From: Bermanella sp034112325
Lineage (GTDB): Bacteria; Pseudomonadota; Gammaproteobacteria; Pseudomonadales; Oceanobacteraceae
Direction: 5' to 3'
DNA: 64,000 bases
Assembly (NCBI GenBank): GCA_034112325.1
Contig: JAWUVO010000108.1
Coordinates: forward strand, 3,724 to 67,723
In this document: piece after piece, positions 16,855 to 26,090 of the stretch
Numbering within the stretch: position 1 is the first letter of the stretch
Layout of the letters: every line of letters begins with the position of its first letter
Made by a program: the position numbers and the translations under genes
Notes under the pieces: generated by a model
The model's input: the letters and a program-made list of their open reading frames with translations, nothing else
Database searches by the model: none
What the model was told of the DNA's origin: nothing

Positions 16855-17772
16855 ATGCTTCCATTAGTTTATCACCCTAATTATTCTTGCGATTTTCCTG
16901 ACGACCACCGCTTTGTAATGAGCAAGTTTGTTCGTTTATACGATTATTTATGTATACAAAATATCGTTGCAAGCGATCACTCCAATGTGTTTAAGCCCAC
17001 CCAGGCTTCCGTGCAAGATTTATCCATAGTTCACAGCTTAACTTATTTAGAAAAGCTGTGTGGCAATCAGGTGGATAAAAGAGAATGGCGACGGATTGGT
17101 TTACCTTGGAGCCAAGGGTTAGTTGATAGAACTCTGACGGCCCCTAATGGAACTTTGCTGACAGCTCGTCTTGCGCTTAAGCACGGTATGGCTTGCCACC
17201 TAGCCGGTGGCACCCATCATGCGCATGCTGATTTTGGTTCGGGATTTTGTATGATCAACGATTTAGCTTATACCGCCAAAACATTATTGCAGACTAATGA
17301 GGTTGAGCGGGTTTTAGTGTTTGATCTAGACGTTCACCAAGGTGATGGAACAGCTGCAATTTTAGCCCATGAGCCAAATGCATTTACTTGCTCTATTCAT
17401 TGTGAAAAAAACTTTCCTTTCAGAAAATTTAAAAGCGATTTAGATATTGGGCTTGAAAATAATCTGCAAGATACCGAATATTTAGCAATCGTTGCCAATA
17501 CACTGAATAAATTACTAGATGAGCAAACCCCCGATCTGGTTTTATATGATGCGGGAGTAGATATTTGGCAAGGTGATGAATTAGGCCACTTAAATATAAG
17601 TTGGCAAGGCATGTTAGACAGAGATGAGTTGGTATTAAAAACATGCTTGTCTCGCCATATACCCGTGGCAACTGTAATTGGTGGCGGTTACGACAAAGAT
17701 CATGACCGACTTGCCCGTCGCCACGCCATTATTGTTGAAATGGCTTCACACCTATATCATCAATATTTGTAA
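16855..17772 (+). CDS. Histone-deacetylase-family hydrolase
   Basis: 305 residues in the arginase/deacetylase fold. The tandem His pair is His121-His122 in GGTHHAHADFGSGFC. Zinc ligands are Asp159 and His161 in DLDVHQGDG, and Asp236 in DAGVDIWQGD, so the active site is complete. The usual tyrosine is less clear: the C-terminal GGGYDKD supplies the Gly-rich loop with a Tyr. Bacterial members remove acetyl groups from polyamines, acetoin-related compounds or protein lysines; the substrate cannot be assigned here. Neighbours give no pathway clue. Confidence 0.9.
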   Translation: MLPLVYHPNYSCDFPDDHRFVMSKFVRLYDYLCIQNIVASDHSNVFKPTQASVQDLSIVHSLTYLEKLCGNQVDKREWRRIGLPWSQGLVDRTLTAPNGTLLTARLALKHGMACHLAGGTHHAHADFGSGFCMINDLAYTAKTLLQTNEVERVLVFDLDVHQGDGTAAILAHEPNAFTCSIHCEKNFPFRKFKSDLDIGLENNLQDTEYLAIVANTLNKLLDEQTPDLVLYDAGVDIWQGDELGHLNISWQGMLDRDELVLKTCLSRHIPVATVIGGGYDKDHDRLARRHAIIVEMASHLYHQYL

Positions 17773-17791
17773 GGCATTGCCTATTTTTTTG
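17770..17791 (+). terminator. Weak candidate terminator after the deacetylase-family gene
   Basis: A short stem AGGC-ATT-GCCT is followed by A and seven T, starting at the stop codon of the deacetylase-family gene. The stem is only four or five base pairs, so this is tentative. Confidence 0.35.
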
Positions 17792-17870
17792 CCATTTTCA
17801 ATTTGCTACTATTCATTGGTATCGTGCTAGACTCGAAGTCAACAATCAAACGTTAAATGGGAGAAACAGC

Positions 17871-18989
17871 ATGACAATAGGTAAGCAGCTTTTTACAAAA
17901 ATCACCTCAGACGGTCATTTAGACGTATCCATTAAAGACGTAGAAGTGCCCACACCAAAAGCTCATGAAGTAGTGGTGCGCATGGAAGCATCACCTATTA
18001 ACCCGTCAGATATGTGGCCAATGTTTGGTCCTGCAAACCTAGCAAAAGCCAGTTTGAATGAAACTAAAACCACATTAAGTGCCCCTGTGCATGAAAGTAT
18101 GTTGCCGCGCATTAAGTCGCGACTAGATCAGGTTTTACCTATTGGTAACGAAGGTGCAGGTACAGTTATAAGCGCTGGTGATAGTGAAGCGGCACAAGCA
18201 TTAATAGGTAAAACCGTAGCGGTAATTCCGGGTGCGGCCTATGCTGAATATTGCTGTGTGCCAGCGCAGGCTTGTATTGTGCATCACGATGATACAACCG
18301 CTAAAGATGCAGCTTCATCATTTGTAAACCCGTTAACCGCATTAGGCATGGTAGAAACCATGAGAATGGAAGGTCATAGCGCTTTGGTGCATACCGCAGC
18401 TGCGTCTAGCTTGGGACAAATGTTAAATAAAATTTGTATCGCGCAGAATGTTTCTTTAGTTAATATTGTAAGAAGCCAGGCGCAAGCCGATATTTTAAAG
18501 AAAATTGGTGCTAACTATATTTGTGATTCTTCATCTAGTGACTTTAAACAGCAGTTATTTAAAGCGATTGACGAAACAGGCGCCACATTAGCCTTTGATG
18601 CCATTGGTGGTGGTGATCTGGTGAGTGATATTTTAACAGCCATGGAAATGTCAGGCAGTAAAGATGCTGTGGGTTTTAATACTTATGGTTCAGAGTCAAA
18701 CAAGCAGGTTTATATTTACGGTGGATTAGATTTCTCACCTTCAATATTAAACCGTGCTTACGGCATGACTTGGGGGATTGGCGGTTGGTTACTAATGCGC
18801 TTTTTATCTAAGATAACGCCACAGCGTGTGGGTGAACTACAGAAACAAGTAGCCGACGAAATTAAAACAACATTTGCATGTGAATTTACTCAAGAATTAA
18901 GTTTTGAAGAAGCCCTTACACCAGAAATAATTGCGCTTTATTATGCTAAAAAAACGGGTGAGAAATACCTGATTAATCCTAGCAAGTAA
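17871..18989 (+). CDS. Zinc-independent MDR-family dehydrogenase / quinone oxidoreductase-like
   Basis: 372 residues of the medium-chain dehydrogenase/reductase fold. The N-terminal GroES-like domain has SPINPSD and LPIGNEGAGTV. The nucleotide-binding domain is recognised by VHTAAASSLGQM and later FDAIGGG. The Cys/His zinc ligands of alcohol dehydrogenases are absent, as in the quinone oxidoreductase and enoyl reductase branches. NAD(P)H-dependent reduction of an alkene or quinone is likely. GGGAGAA just upstream gives a good ribosome binding site (about 17858-17864). Followed by the strong hairpin at 19018. Confidence 0.88.
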   Translation: MTIGKQLFTKITSDGHLDVSIKDVEVPTPKAHEVVVRMEASPINPSDMWPMFGPANLAKASLNETKTTLSAPVHESMLPRIKSRLDQVLPIGNEGAGTVISAGDSEAAQALIGKTVAVIPGAAYAEYCCVPAQACIVHHDDTTAKDAASSFVNPLTALGMVETMRMEGHSALVHTAAASSLGQMLNKICIAQNVSLVNIVRSQAQADILKKIGANYICDSSSSDFKQQLFKAIDETGATLAFDAIGGGDLVSDILTAMEMSGSKDAVGFNTYGSESNKQVYIYGGLDFSPSILNRAYGMTWGIGGWLLMRFLSKITPQRVGELQKQVADEIKTTFACEFTQELSFEEALTPEIIALYYAKKTGEKYLINPSK

Positions 18990-19017
18990 TAATTTTTAAG
19001 CTTAATCCTACCTTATA

Positions 19018-19054
19018 TTGAACATTGTATAATTAACTATTATACGATGTTCAA
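19018..19054. repeat. 16-bp inverted repeat with 5-base loop
   Basis: Left arm TTGAACATTGTATAAT (19018-19033) and right arm ATTATACGATGTTCAA (19039-19054) match at 15 of 16 positions around the loop TAACT. It lies 29 bases after the dehydrogenase stop, but no T-run follows, so it is not a normal terminator. It may be a protein binding site or an RNA-stabilising hairpin. Confidence 0.85.
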
Positions 19055-19231
19055 TACCTCTAACTAATCGACTTTTATAATCGAGTAAGCTTCATTAATT
19101 AATATTAGTTATTTAGTATTTATTTATATGTAACTGGTTAGTTTTATTAAAACATGCAAGATAATTATCTTAGGTAAGTTTACTCGGGCAGTATTGAAGG
19201 TCTTACGCTATTAACAACAAAAGGATTTGTT

Positions 19232-19573
19232 ATGTTTAATATTTCGTTTTTATATGAAAAAAAGAAAGGATCTGTCTTCAATGAAGACTATTTTATAAAT
19301 GTCCATATTCCAATGGCGTTAAAACTATTGTCAAACAAAAGAGGATTCAAAGGAATATCAGTAGAAGTAGGTTTGGATATAAAAGAGCCTAATTTAGCCT
19401 CTCCTTTTTTAGCGTCCCCTTTTATTGCTATATGCCAATACTATTACGACACAATAGAAAATTTTATGAATGAATATAGCTATCATGAAAATAAAATTTC
19501 TGATGATTTAGTTAATTATTCTGATATTAAGCCGATTATTCAAATTAGCCAGATTAAGATAATTAAGGTCTAG
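19232..19573 (+). CDS. EthD-domain-like small protein
   Basis: 113 residues. The N-terminal half fits the EthD/ABM ferredoxin-like fold: FLYEKKKGSVFNEDYFINVH and an N-terminal beta strand, with IPMA following as in EthD proteins that bind small aromatic or polyketide-type substrates. AAAAGGA at 19218-19224 is the ribosome binding site. It is AT-richer than its neighbours and stands alone between a hairpin and a convergent gene. Function unassigned; EthD relatives include stress-responsive dimeric proteins. Confidence 0.7.
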   Translation: MFNISFLYEKKKGSVFNEDYFINVHIPMALKLLSNKRGFKGISVEVGLDIKEPNLASPFLASPFIAICQYYYDTIENFMNEYSYHENKISDDLVNYSDIKPIIQISQIKIIKV

Positions 19574-19608
19574 ATCTTTCTGTATCTAATAATTTTGCAG
19601 CTGAAAAC

Positions 19609-20121
19609 CTAAAGTAAGCTCTGCTGTGGCTGCAATAGTACTACCGAATCACCAACTTGAATTTTACCACCTTTTATTATTTTACAGCACAGGCCGCCAT
19701 GTCCCATCATGGCGGCTACGCCACCTTTTCCAAGGGCACCTTCCATGCGTGAGCATGGGTGGCATAATGCACCTGCTTCAAATAATGCCTCACCAATTTG
19801 AAATGTCTGATATCTAAGAGCTGTCAAATTTACGTTTTTGATCATAAGATTACGTCGCAAAGTAGCTGGATAAACAGTTTTACCACCCAAATAATGGCTA
19901 ATTTGCTGTAGGTATTCTTCACTAATTATAGTCACTTGCCGGCCAGACCCAAACGTCTTCTCCATGCGGTGATCACCTTCTAGCCCCATACCTTCAACAG
20001 CAATCGTGCTATTAACCGAAACCATGTTGACTTTGCGCTCAGGTCGCAGGCCAATCCAGGTTAACTCTCCTGGAGGCAACGACTTAATGTAACGTGCGAA
20101 TATCTTTTGCTGGCTGTTCAT
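19609..20121 (-). CDS. MOSC-domain protein
   Basis: 170 residues forming a single MOSC domain (molybdenum cofactor sulfurase C-terminal type). It has the typical segments ERKVNMVSV, GLEGDHR, RQVTIISEEYL, a Cys in ALCHPCSRME and the Gly-rich GKGGVAAMMGHGGLC. The conserved MOSC Cys is present. Stand-alone MOSC proteins of YiiM/YuaD type bind molybdenum cofactor or detoxify N-hydroxylated bases. It lies 4 kb from the mod/moa block, which fits a molybdenum-related role but is not proof. Confidence 0.9.
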   Translation of the reverse strand: MNSQQKIFARYIKSLPPGELTWIGLRPERKVNMVSVNSTIAVEGMGLEGDHRMEKTFGSGRQVTIISEEYLQQISHYLGGKTVYPATLRRNLMIKNVNLTALRYQTFQIGEALFEAGALCHPCSRMEGALGKGGVAAMMGHGGLCCKIIKGGKIQVGDSVVLLQPQQSLL

Positions 20122-20275
20122 TGTATCAAGCTACACATTTTAATAGATCGTCTAATCATGACATATCGACATAAAAATTGAATCGCCATCAACAAATTTA
20201 AGCATGATTTTTACTAGGCAAGAGGTTAAGCTAGGGTCATATATTATTATTTTCATTAGATCTCACAGAGAAGCT

Positions 20276-21886
20276 ATGTTTGCCTTAGAAAGCCTTATTC
20301 TACCTGCCTTAATAACAGTTGCCTTCGCTTCAGCTTTATTGGTTTTACAGCGCATGTCTAAGCGTCATTCAGACATGCTGTTAGGCCAAGCCAATGAACA
20401 AAAGCTAGAACTACAACAGCAATTGCATGCAAAAACCCAAGATCTATCGAATGCCTTAATTGAAATGGCCGCCTTACAAACTAAGGCTTCTGACACCAAT
20501 ACTGCGAAAGCCTTGGCCGAGGCATCTGACGCTACGACAAAACAACAGTTGCTTAGTTTACAAAGCCTGTTAACCACTAGCGAACAAAAGCTAGACACCA
20601 GTAGAGCAGAACTAAGCTTAGTTCAGGGTCAGCTTAAGCACACTCAGGCCACTTTGCTAGAGCGCGAACTTGATGCGCAAAAGTTGATCAAAAAAGAGTC
20701 TCAAATCGACCAGCTTAACTTACAAGTAGCCGAGTTAAATACTCAGTTAAACCAAGAAAAGGTAGAGCGACAAAAGGACCAAGAGAATCTTGATGAGAAA
20801 TTGCAGTTATTACAAACTAATAAGGCTCAATTAAGCCAAGAATTTGAAAATCTCTCAAATAAAATATTTGAAGAAAAAAACAAGCAATTTAAACTTAGCA
20901 GTCAAGAAGGGCTTACCAGTCTACTTATGCCATTTAAGGATCAGCTTGAAGGTTTGCGTAAAAAAGTTGACGACGTTTATGTGGCTGAAAGTAAAGACCG
21001 TTCGGCATTAAAAGAACAAATTACAAGCTTACATGACCTTAATAAGCAAATAACAGAAGAGGCCGCTTCGTTAGCTCGCGCCTTAAGAGGCGAAAAGAAA
21101 ACTCAAGGAAACTGGGGCGAGTTAGTTTTAGAAACTGTATTAGAAAAATCTGGTCTACGTCAAGGCGCCGAATACGTTCGTGAAAAAAGTATTACCGATG
21201 AAATTGGTGAGCGTTTCCGTCCAGATGTAATTATTAACTTGCCCGAAGAAAAACACATAGTGGTAGATGCCAAGGTATCTTTAAATGCATATACCGATTA
21301 TGTAAATGCAGAAAGTGAAGTCGATCGAGTTAAATTTTTAAAGCAACACATAGATGCGGTTCGTATGCACATTAAATCGCTGTCAGAAAAATCGTATTCT
21401 AAGTTACCAGGTATTAATAGTCCTGATTTTGTATTTATGTTTATGCCAATTGAACCTGCGTTTATGGTGGCATTTGAACATGATGATCAATTATTTAACG
21501 ATGCCTTTGAAAAACGTATTGTGGTGGTCACCCCAACTACTTTATTAGCGAGTTTACGCACTGTTTCTAGCTTATGGTCTATTGAGCGACAAAATAAAAA
21601 CGCTAAACAGTTAGCCGAACAGGCCGGTAAGGTGCACGCCAAACTTGTTAGTTTTGTTGAAGATATGGAAAAAATAGGTAAGCAGCTTGGTACTGTTCAG
21701 GGCACTTACGACAATGCTTGGAATAAATTAAAAGAAGGTCGTGGTAATTTAATTAGCCAAGCTCATAAGTTTAAAGACCTTGGAGTTCGGGTTAAAAAAG
21801 AAATTCCTCAACAGGTTCTTGATACCGCAGAATTAGAGTTTGCAGAAGAAGCTGAAACAGATGTTATAGCCGATACTGATAAATAA
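20276..21886 (+). CDS. rmuC: DNA recombination protein RmuC
   Basis: About 536 residues from ATG 20276 (AGAGAAG 20267-20272 upstream; an upstream ATG at 20204 lacks a binding site). An N-terminal membrane helix (about 5-23) is followed by a long coiled coil (about 30-190, Gln/Lys/Leu-rich) and a C-terminal RmuC domain with a restriction-endonuclease-like core: GNWGELVLETVLEKSG, FRPDVIINLPEEKHIVVDAKVSL. The Asp-x-Lys of VVDAKV is the presumed catalytic pair. In E. coli, RmuC limits inversion at short inverted repeats. It is 9 bases upstream of the WYL gene. Confidence 0.93.
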   Translation: MFALESLILPALITVAFASALLVLQRMSKRHSDMLLGQANEQKLELQQQLHAKTQDLSNALIEMAALQTKASDTNTAKALAEASDATTKQQLLSLQSLLTTSEQKLDTSRAELSLVQGQLKHTQATLLERELDAQKLIKKESQIDQLNLQVAELNTQLNQEKVERQKDQENLDEKLQLLQTNKAQLSQEFENLSNKIFEEKNKQFKLSSQEGLTSLLMPFKDQLEGLRKKVDDVYVAESKDRSALKEQITSLHDLNKQITEEAASLARALRGEKKTQGNWGELVLETVLEKSGLRQGAEYVREKSITDEIGERFRPDVIINLPEEKHIVVDAKVSLNAYTDYVNAESEVDRVKFLKQHIDAVRMHIKSLSEKSYSKLPGINSPDFVFMFMPIEPAFMVAFEHDDQLFNDAFEKRIVVVTPTTLLASLRTVSSLWSIERQNKNAKQLAEQAGKVHAKLVSFVEDMEKIGKQLGTVQGTYDNAWNKLKEGRGNLISQAHKFKDLGVRVKKEIPQQVLDTAELEFAEEAETDVIADTDK

Positions 21887-21895
21887 GAGATTTAT

Positions 21896-22747
21896 ATGGC
21901 CAGTCATTTAACTGAAAAAGAAAGTAATTCTGCGGTAGATCACAAGCGCTTTGCATTTATTGAATTAATGATGATATGGGAAGGCTCAATTAGTGCCAGT
22001 CATATTAGCCAGCAGTTTGACTTGGGCATTAAACTAGCTGCCCATGTTATTCAAAAATATAAAAACCTATATTCAGAGAACATAGAATACAACGCCGCTA
22101 CAGAATCTTATATAGCGGCGAAAACTATGATCGCTCAGTTTACTGGTGGTAGTTTACAAGAATACGTACAGTTAATTGCAAATGACGAAACTGTCACGCA
22201 ACTAGCCATGCCTACACGTAATATAAACTCAAATTTAGTTAGGCCTATTTTACAAGCCATACGAGAGCAAAGGCGACTTAGTATTGCCTATGCATCGGTT
22301 AGCCATCCTGAGTTTAAAGCTCGTGTTATACAGCCTCATAATATTGTATACGATGGACTCCGCTGGCATGTACGTGCTTATTGTGAAAAAAATCAGGGGT
22401 ACCGAGACTTCGTATTAAGTCGGTTTAACGCAGACACCCCTAGCGAGTTGTTAGGCGCGGCTGATCACTACGATTTAGAAGATGAGCTTTGGCAAACCAT
22501 TCTAAATTTAGAAATTATTCCCGACCCAAGACTAGATGAAAATCGAAGTCGTATTATAGCGTTAGATTATGATATGAAGCCCAATACTAAAAATAGATTC
22601 GTAAAAACCATGCAGGTTCGAGCCGCGTTGTTAATGTATCTAATAAATCGCTTAGGGTTAGATCAGTATCATAATAAAGCCGAAGCCCAGCAAATTATTT
22701 TATCACCTGAATGCCAGCAACTACTAAAGCCCTATTTACCAAGTTAA
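21896..22747 (+). CDS. WYL-domain regulator resembling BrxR/CapW family
   Basis: 283 residues. N-terminal winged helix (about 15-85), then a WYL domain (about 125-200) with the segments VIQPHNIVYDGLRWHVRAYC and RDFVLSRFN, and a C-terminal helical region. That stretch is close in form to BrxR/CapW regulators, which control phage-defence operons (BREX, CBASS) by sensing a ligand. No defence gene is adjacent here. ATG follows rmuC by 9 bases, so it is probably cotranscribed with a DNA repair/recombination gene. Also read as a generic WYL regulator; family placement is by motif only. Confidence 0.8.
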   Translation: MASHLTEKESNSAVDHKRFAFIELMMIWEGSISASHISQQFDLGIKLAAHVIQKYKNLYSENIEYNAATESYIAAKTMIAQFTGGSLQEYVQLIANDETVTQLAMPTRNINSNLVRPILQAIREQRRLSIAYASVSHPEFKARVIQPHNIVYDGLRWHVRAYCEKNQGYRDFVLSRFNADTPSELLGAADHYDLEDELWQTILNLEIIPDPRLDENRSRIIALDYDMKPNTKNRFVKTMQVRAALLMYLINRLGLDQYHNKAEAQQIILSPECQQLLKPYLPS

Positions 22748-22845
22748 CTAGCTGGCCTGATTATTTAATGGTTGTGAATAATAGTTTTAATTTTCAATAA
22801 TATATTTAATAAAAGACATATAAACAAAAATAAAAGTGACCACTT

Positions 22846-24264
22846 ATGATTTGTAATTATTTACCTCAGTTTTATCAGCTCTCAAAGCAACTAGCGCTAG
22901 TATGTTTGCTTACACCCTTTATCTTGCCTATGGCTAATGCTCAAAATGTAATCTTGATTATTGGCGACGGTATGGACGATCAGCAAATAACAGCAGCCCG
23001 AAACTATCTACACGGGGCTCAAGGCAGAACCATTTTAGACACAATGCCAATTCGCTCTGCTGTGCAAGTTTTAACCGTTGATAACGAAGATCCTACAGAA
23101 AATATTTACGTGGCGGATAGTGCAAATAGTGCAACTGCTTTAGCCACTGGTGTTACAACCAGTATTGGGCGTATTGCAACAAGCGCAAAAACCGATAAAG
23201 ATTTAACGACTATTATCGAGCTTGCCGAAGACCAAGGTTTTAAAACAGGACTGGTGACAACCGCATCAATTACTGATGCTACTCCAGCCGCATTTGCCGC
23301 TCACGTTAGTATGCGAGGCTGCGAAAGCCCTGAGTTTATGCTTCAGTATGAGGCCGGCGGTGACTTTATTGTTGATTGTGAGCAAGACCTCCAAGCAAAT
23401 GGTGGCCTTGGCAGTATAAGTGAGCAATTGCTTATGAGTAATGTAGATGTGTTGTTAGGTGGCGGTTTAAAAATGTTTACACCGCTAGCCGAAGGCACTG
23501 AAAAAACGCTATTACAGCTAGCCAAAGAGCATAACTACCATGTGATTAACAACTTAGAGCAAGCCAATGATGTAAAGCCACTTGAAAAAATTCTGGGGTT
23601 ATTTGCTAACAAACATTTAGCAGTTCGTATGCAGGGAACGGATGGCCGAATTGCCGAGCAGCCAGAGTTTAGTTTTCTAAATTACTTTCATAAGTATTTA
23701 GGCACTGTCACTTTACCTGACGAAATGAGCTGTGAAGTTAATCCAGTATTTGCCGCTGAAAATACTCCCAGCCTTAAAGATATGTCTAAACTAGCGCTTG
23801 ATCATTTAAAAAATGATAAAGGATTTTTCTTAATGATTGAAAGTGCCAGTATCGATAAGCAGTCTCACAAACGTAATCCTTGTGGTTCTATTGGTGAAGT
23901 TGAGCAATTATTTGAGGCGGTACAAGTGGCTTTAGACTTTGCAAAAATAAATAAAAATACTTTAATATTAATCACGGCAGACCATGGTCAGGCGGCACAA
24001 ATAATTCCTAACGGTAGTATGTTTAGCGCGTATGGCGTGCCTATAGCGACCCCTGGCGCTATTGCGCGTATTAAGACTCCTGAAGGTGGTACTATGGGAA
24101 TTAATTATGCAACTAACGAGTCTAGCTACGAAGAGCACACCGGTGTAAATGTACCATTATTTGCCAATAAGAATGTACAAGACAAAGATGGTAATAACCT
24201 AATATCAAGTTTGGTTCAGCAGCGAGATATATTTACTATTACTAAGACTTATTTAGGTTTGTAA
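22846..24264 (+). CDS. Alkaline phosphatase (PhoA-type), secreted
   Basis: 472 residues. N-terminal signal peptide (about 1-32, ends Asn-Ala-Gln). Active site: Asp41 in IIGDGM, nucleophile Ser92 in the DSANSATALATG motif, SITDATPAAFAAH with metal ligands, FLMIESASIDKQSH and TADHGQ. This is the full set for a two-zinc/one-magnesium PhoA-family enzyme. It should release phosphate from organic monoesters in the periplasm. No Pho box was recognised upstream. The only neighbour on its 3' side is the convergent molybdate operon. Confidence 0.93.
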   Translation: MICNYLPQFYQLSKQLALVCLLTPFILPMANAQNVILIIGDGMDDQQITAARNYLHGAQGRTILDTMPIRSAVQVLTVDNEDPTENIYVADSANSATALATGVTTSIGRIATSAKTDKDLTTIIELAEDQGFKTGLVTTASITDATPAAFAAHVSMRGCESPEFMLQYEAGGDFIVDCEQDLQANGGLGSISEQLLMSNVDVLLGGGLKMFTPLAEGTEKTLLQLAKEHNYHVINNLEQANDVKPLEKILGLFANKHLAVRMQGTDGRIAEQPEFSFLNYFHKYLGTVTLPDEMSCEVNPVFAAENTPSLKDMSKLALDHLKNDKGFFLMIESASIDKQSHKRNPCGSIGEVEQLFEAVQVALDFAKINKNTLILITADHGQAAQIIPNGSMFSAYGVPIATPGAIARIKTPEGGTMGINYATNESSYEEHTGVNVPLFANKNVQDKDGNNLISSLVQQRDIFTITKTYLGL

Positions 24265-24310
24265 GGATAATTATTTAGATAAGTAAAAAACTGGTTGCCT
24301 TAAAAAGTTT

Positions 24311-25396
24311 CTATCTGGCTAATGCAACCGCTTTAATTTGTGCAAATACATTTTGATTAATCTTTAAATTTAATCGTTTAGCTGAATAGCTAGAGATGCG
24401 GCTTAATAATAATTGTCCATCTACCTCTAACTGTATTAAGCAGTGAGCGCTTTGTTCATAGTGAATGTTAACTATTCTGCCATTCAGGATATTTAAAATA
24501 CTACTGTCCATAGCATGGCTCAAGCTAATACTAACGTCTTTTGCATGAACGTGTAATCTTACTGAATCTAATTTATTGGTAATGGGTTGAGTTAGATAAA
24601 CACATTGCTCACTTAACATTACTTTGTTTAAACCATCTTGCTGGTAGCCTTCGTGTTTAATTTTCCCAACTAATAAGCTACTAGCATCAGGATGCTGATT
24701 AAATGGATTATTAATGTCAGATAGTATCTCTATTAGAGTAGCGATTTTATTAATAGTACTTACACCATTATTTTTATCTAACAAAATTACATTGTCGGCA
24801 AGTTGCATTACTTCATCAATACTATGGGTTACATATAAAATAGGCAGATTCCAAGACTGAGAAATAATTTGTATAAACGGCAATATTTCAGCTTTGCTTT
24901 TCCAATCTAAAGAAGCCAGTGGCTCGTCCATTAATAATAATTGGGGCTTAGATAACAAACTTCGAGCTATAGACACTCGTTGTTTTTCTCCACCACTTAA
25001 ATCGTCGATTCTATGAGCTAATAAATGTTTGATGTTTAATTGCTGTATACATAAATCAAAATCCTGCTGATTTGCATTGGATCTTTCAAATGCAAACATT
25101 AGATTTTGATTAACATTAAGATGAGTAAATAACTGGCTATCTTGAAATACCATAGCTACATTACGTTTATAAGTTGCTAGATTAATATTTTGGCTTGGGT
25201 CTGACCAGTAGGTATCATTAAATTTTACCGCACCGATAATATTTTCTAACCCTGCAATACTTCTTAGTAAATGACTTTTACCACAACCACTTGGTCCAAA
25301 TAAAACATGAATACCAGCAGAGTCCCAAATAATATCATGGTCAATATTCAGTAAGAAATTGTCTTTAGTCAGTTTAAAATTTAATGATAGCTTCAT
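24311..25396 (-). CDS. modC: Molybdate ABC transporter ATPase ModC
   Basis: 361 residues. Walker A GPSGCGKS (34-41), signature LSGGEKQR and Walker B LLLMDEPLASLD are intact, followed by a C-terminal regulatory part of the TOBE/Mop type (about residues 285-360). It is the last gene of the minus-strand mod operon and overlaps modB by four bases (ATGA). Length matches E. coli ModC (352). Powers molybdate import together with ModA and ModB. The gene converges on the alkaline phosphatase gene with 46 bases between the stops. Confidence 0.95.
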   Translation of the reverse strand: MKLSLNFKLTKDNFLLNIDHDIIWDSAGIHVLFGPSGCGKSHLLRSIAGLENIIGAVKFNDTYWSDPSQNINLATYKRNVAMVFQDSQLFTHLNVNQNLMFAFERSNANQQDFDLCIQQLNIKHLLAHRIDDLSGGEKQRVSIARSLLSKPQLLLMDEPLASLDWKSKAEILPFIQIISQSWNLPILYVTHSIDEVMQLADNVILLDKNNGVSTINKIATLIEILSDINNPFNQHPDASSLLVGKIKHEGYQQDGLNKVMLSEQCVYLTQPITNKLDSVRLHVHAKDVSISLSHAMDSSILNILNGRIVNIHYEQSAHCLIQLEVDGQLLLSRISSYSAKRLNLKINQNVFAQIKAVALAR

Positions 25397-26070
25397 AATA
25401 ATTGGCTGCCTTGAGATTGACCGCCAACACCTTGCCTATTACGATACACCAGCGTTAATAAAATAAATGATAAGCCAAGTAAAATACCAGATAGTAAATG
25501 GGCATTGCCATAATCCATAGTTTCTACATGCTCAAAGATAGCAATAGAAACCACCTGTGTTTCGTTAGGTATATTACCGCCAATCATTAATACCACACCA
25601 AATTCTCCAAGCGTATGGGCAAAGCCCAGTGTTGCGGCCGTTATATAGGCTGGCTTAGTCAGTGGTAAAATAATATGCCTGAAGCTATCTATAAATGAAG
25701 CGCGTAATGTTGAAGCTACTTGAATTGGGCGCAGTCCAATTAAAGTAAAGCCATTTTGTAATGGCTGAACCACAAACGGTAGGCTATAAATTACCGACCC
25801 TATCACTAGTCCAGTAAAACTGAATGCCAGTGTGCGTTCGCCCCATAAACCCGCAACCCAACCACCTGGGCCATCAGGTCCAAGTGCAATTAATAAATAA
25901 AAGCCTAATACAGTTGGCGGAAGCACCAGCGGAAGGGCGATAACGGCCTCTACAATGGCTTTGCCTTTAAATTTTTTATGAGCTAAGCCCCAAGCAATAG
26001 GTGTAGATATAATCAGCAAAATAAAGGTGCTAATAAAGGCAAGTTTTAATGTAAGTAAAAGAGCATCCAT
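25393..26070 (-). CDS. modB: Molybdate ABC transporter permease ModB
   Basis: 225 residues with five or six transmembrane helices, the ABC permease EAA-type loop (SFRHIILPLTKPAYITAATLGFAHTLGEFG) and the ALPLVLPPTVLGFYLL segment characteristic of ModB. It overlaps modC by 4 bases and starts 20 bases after modA. Forms the dimeric channel through which ModA delivers molybdate. Confidence 0.95.
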   Translation of the reverse strand: MDALLLTLKLAFISTFILLIISTPIAWGLAHKKFKGKAIVEAVIALPLVLPPTVLGFYLLIALGPDGPGGWVAGLWGERTLAFSFTGLVIGSVIYSLPFVVQPLQNGFTLIGLRPIQVASTLRASFIDSFRHIILPLTKPAYITAATLGFAHTLGEFGVVLMIGGNIPNETQVVSIAIFEHVETMDYGNAHLLSGILLGLSFILLTLVYRNRQGVGGQSQGSQLL

Positions 26071-26090
26071 GGAATGTAATGTATCAACTA

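Noticed and set aside
21896..24264. Phage-defence island around the WYL regulator
   Set aside because: Neither neighbour (rmuC, alkaline phosphatase) nor any gene within 5 kb has a defence domain I can recognise.
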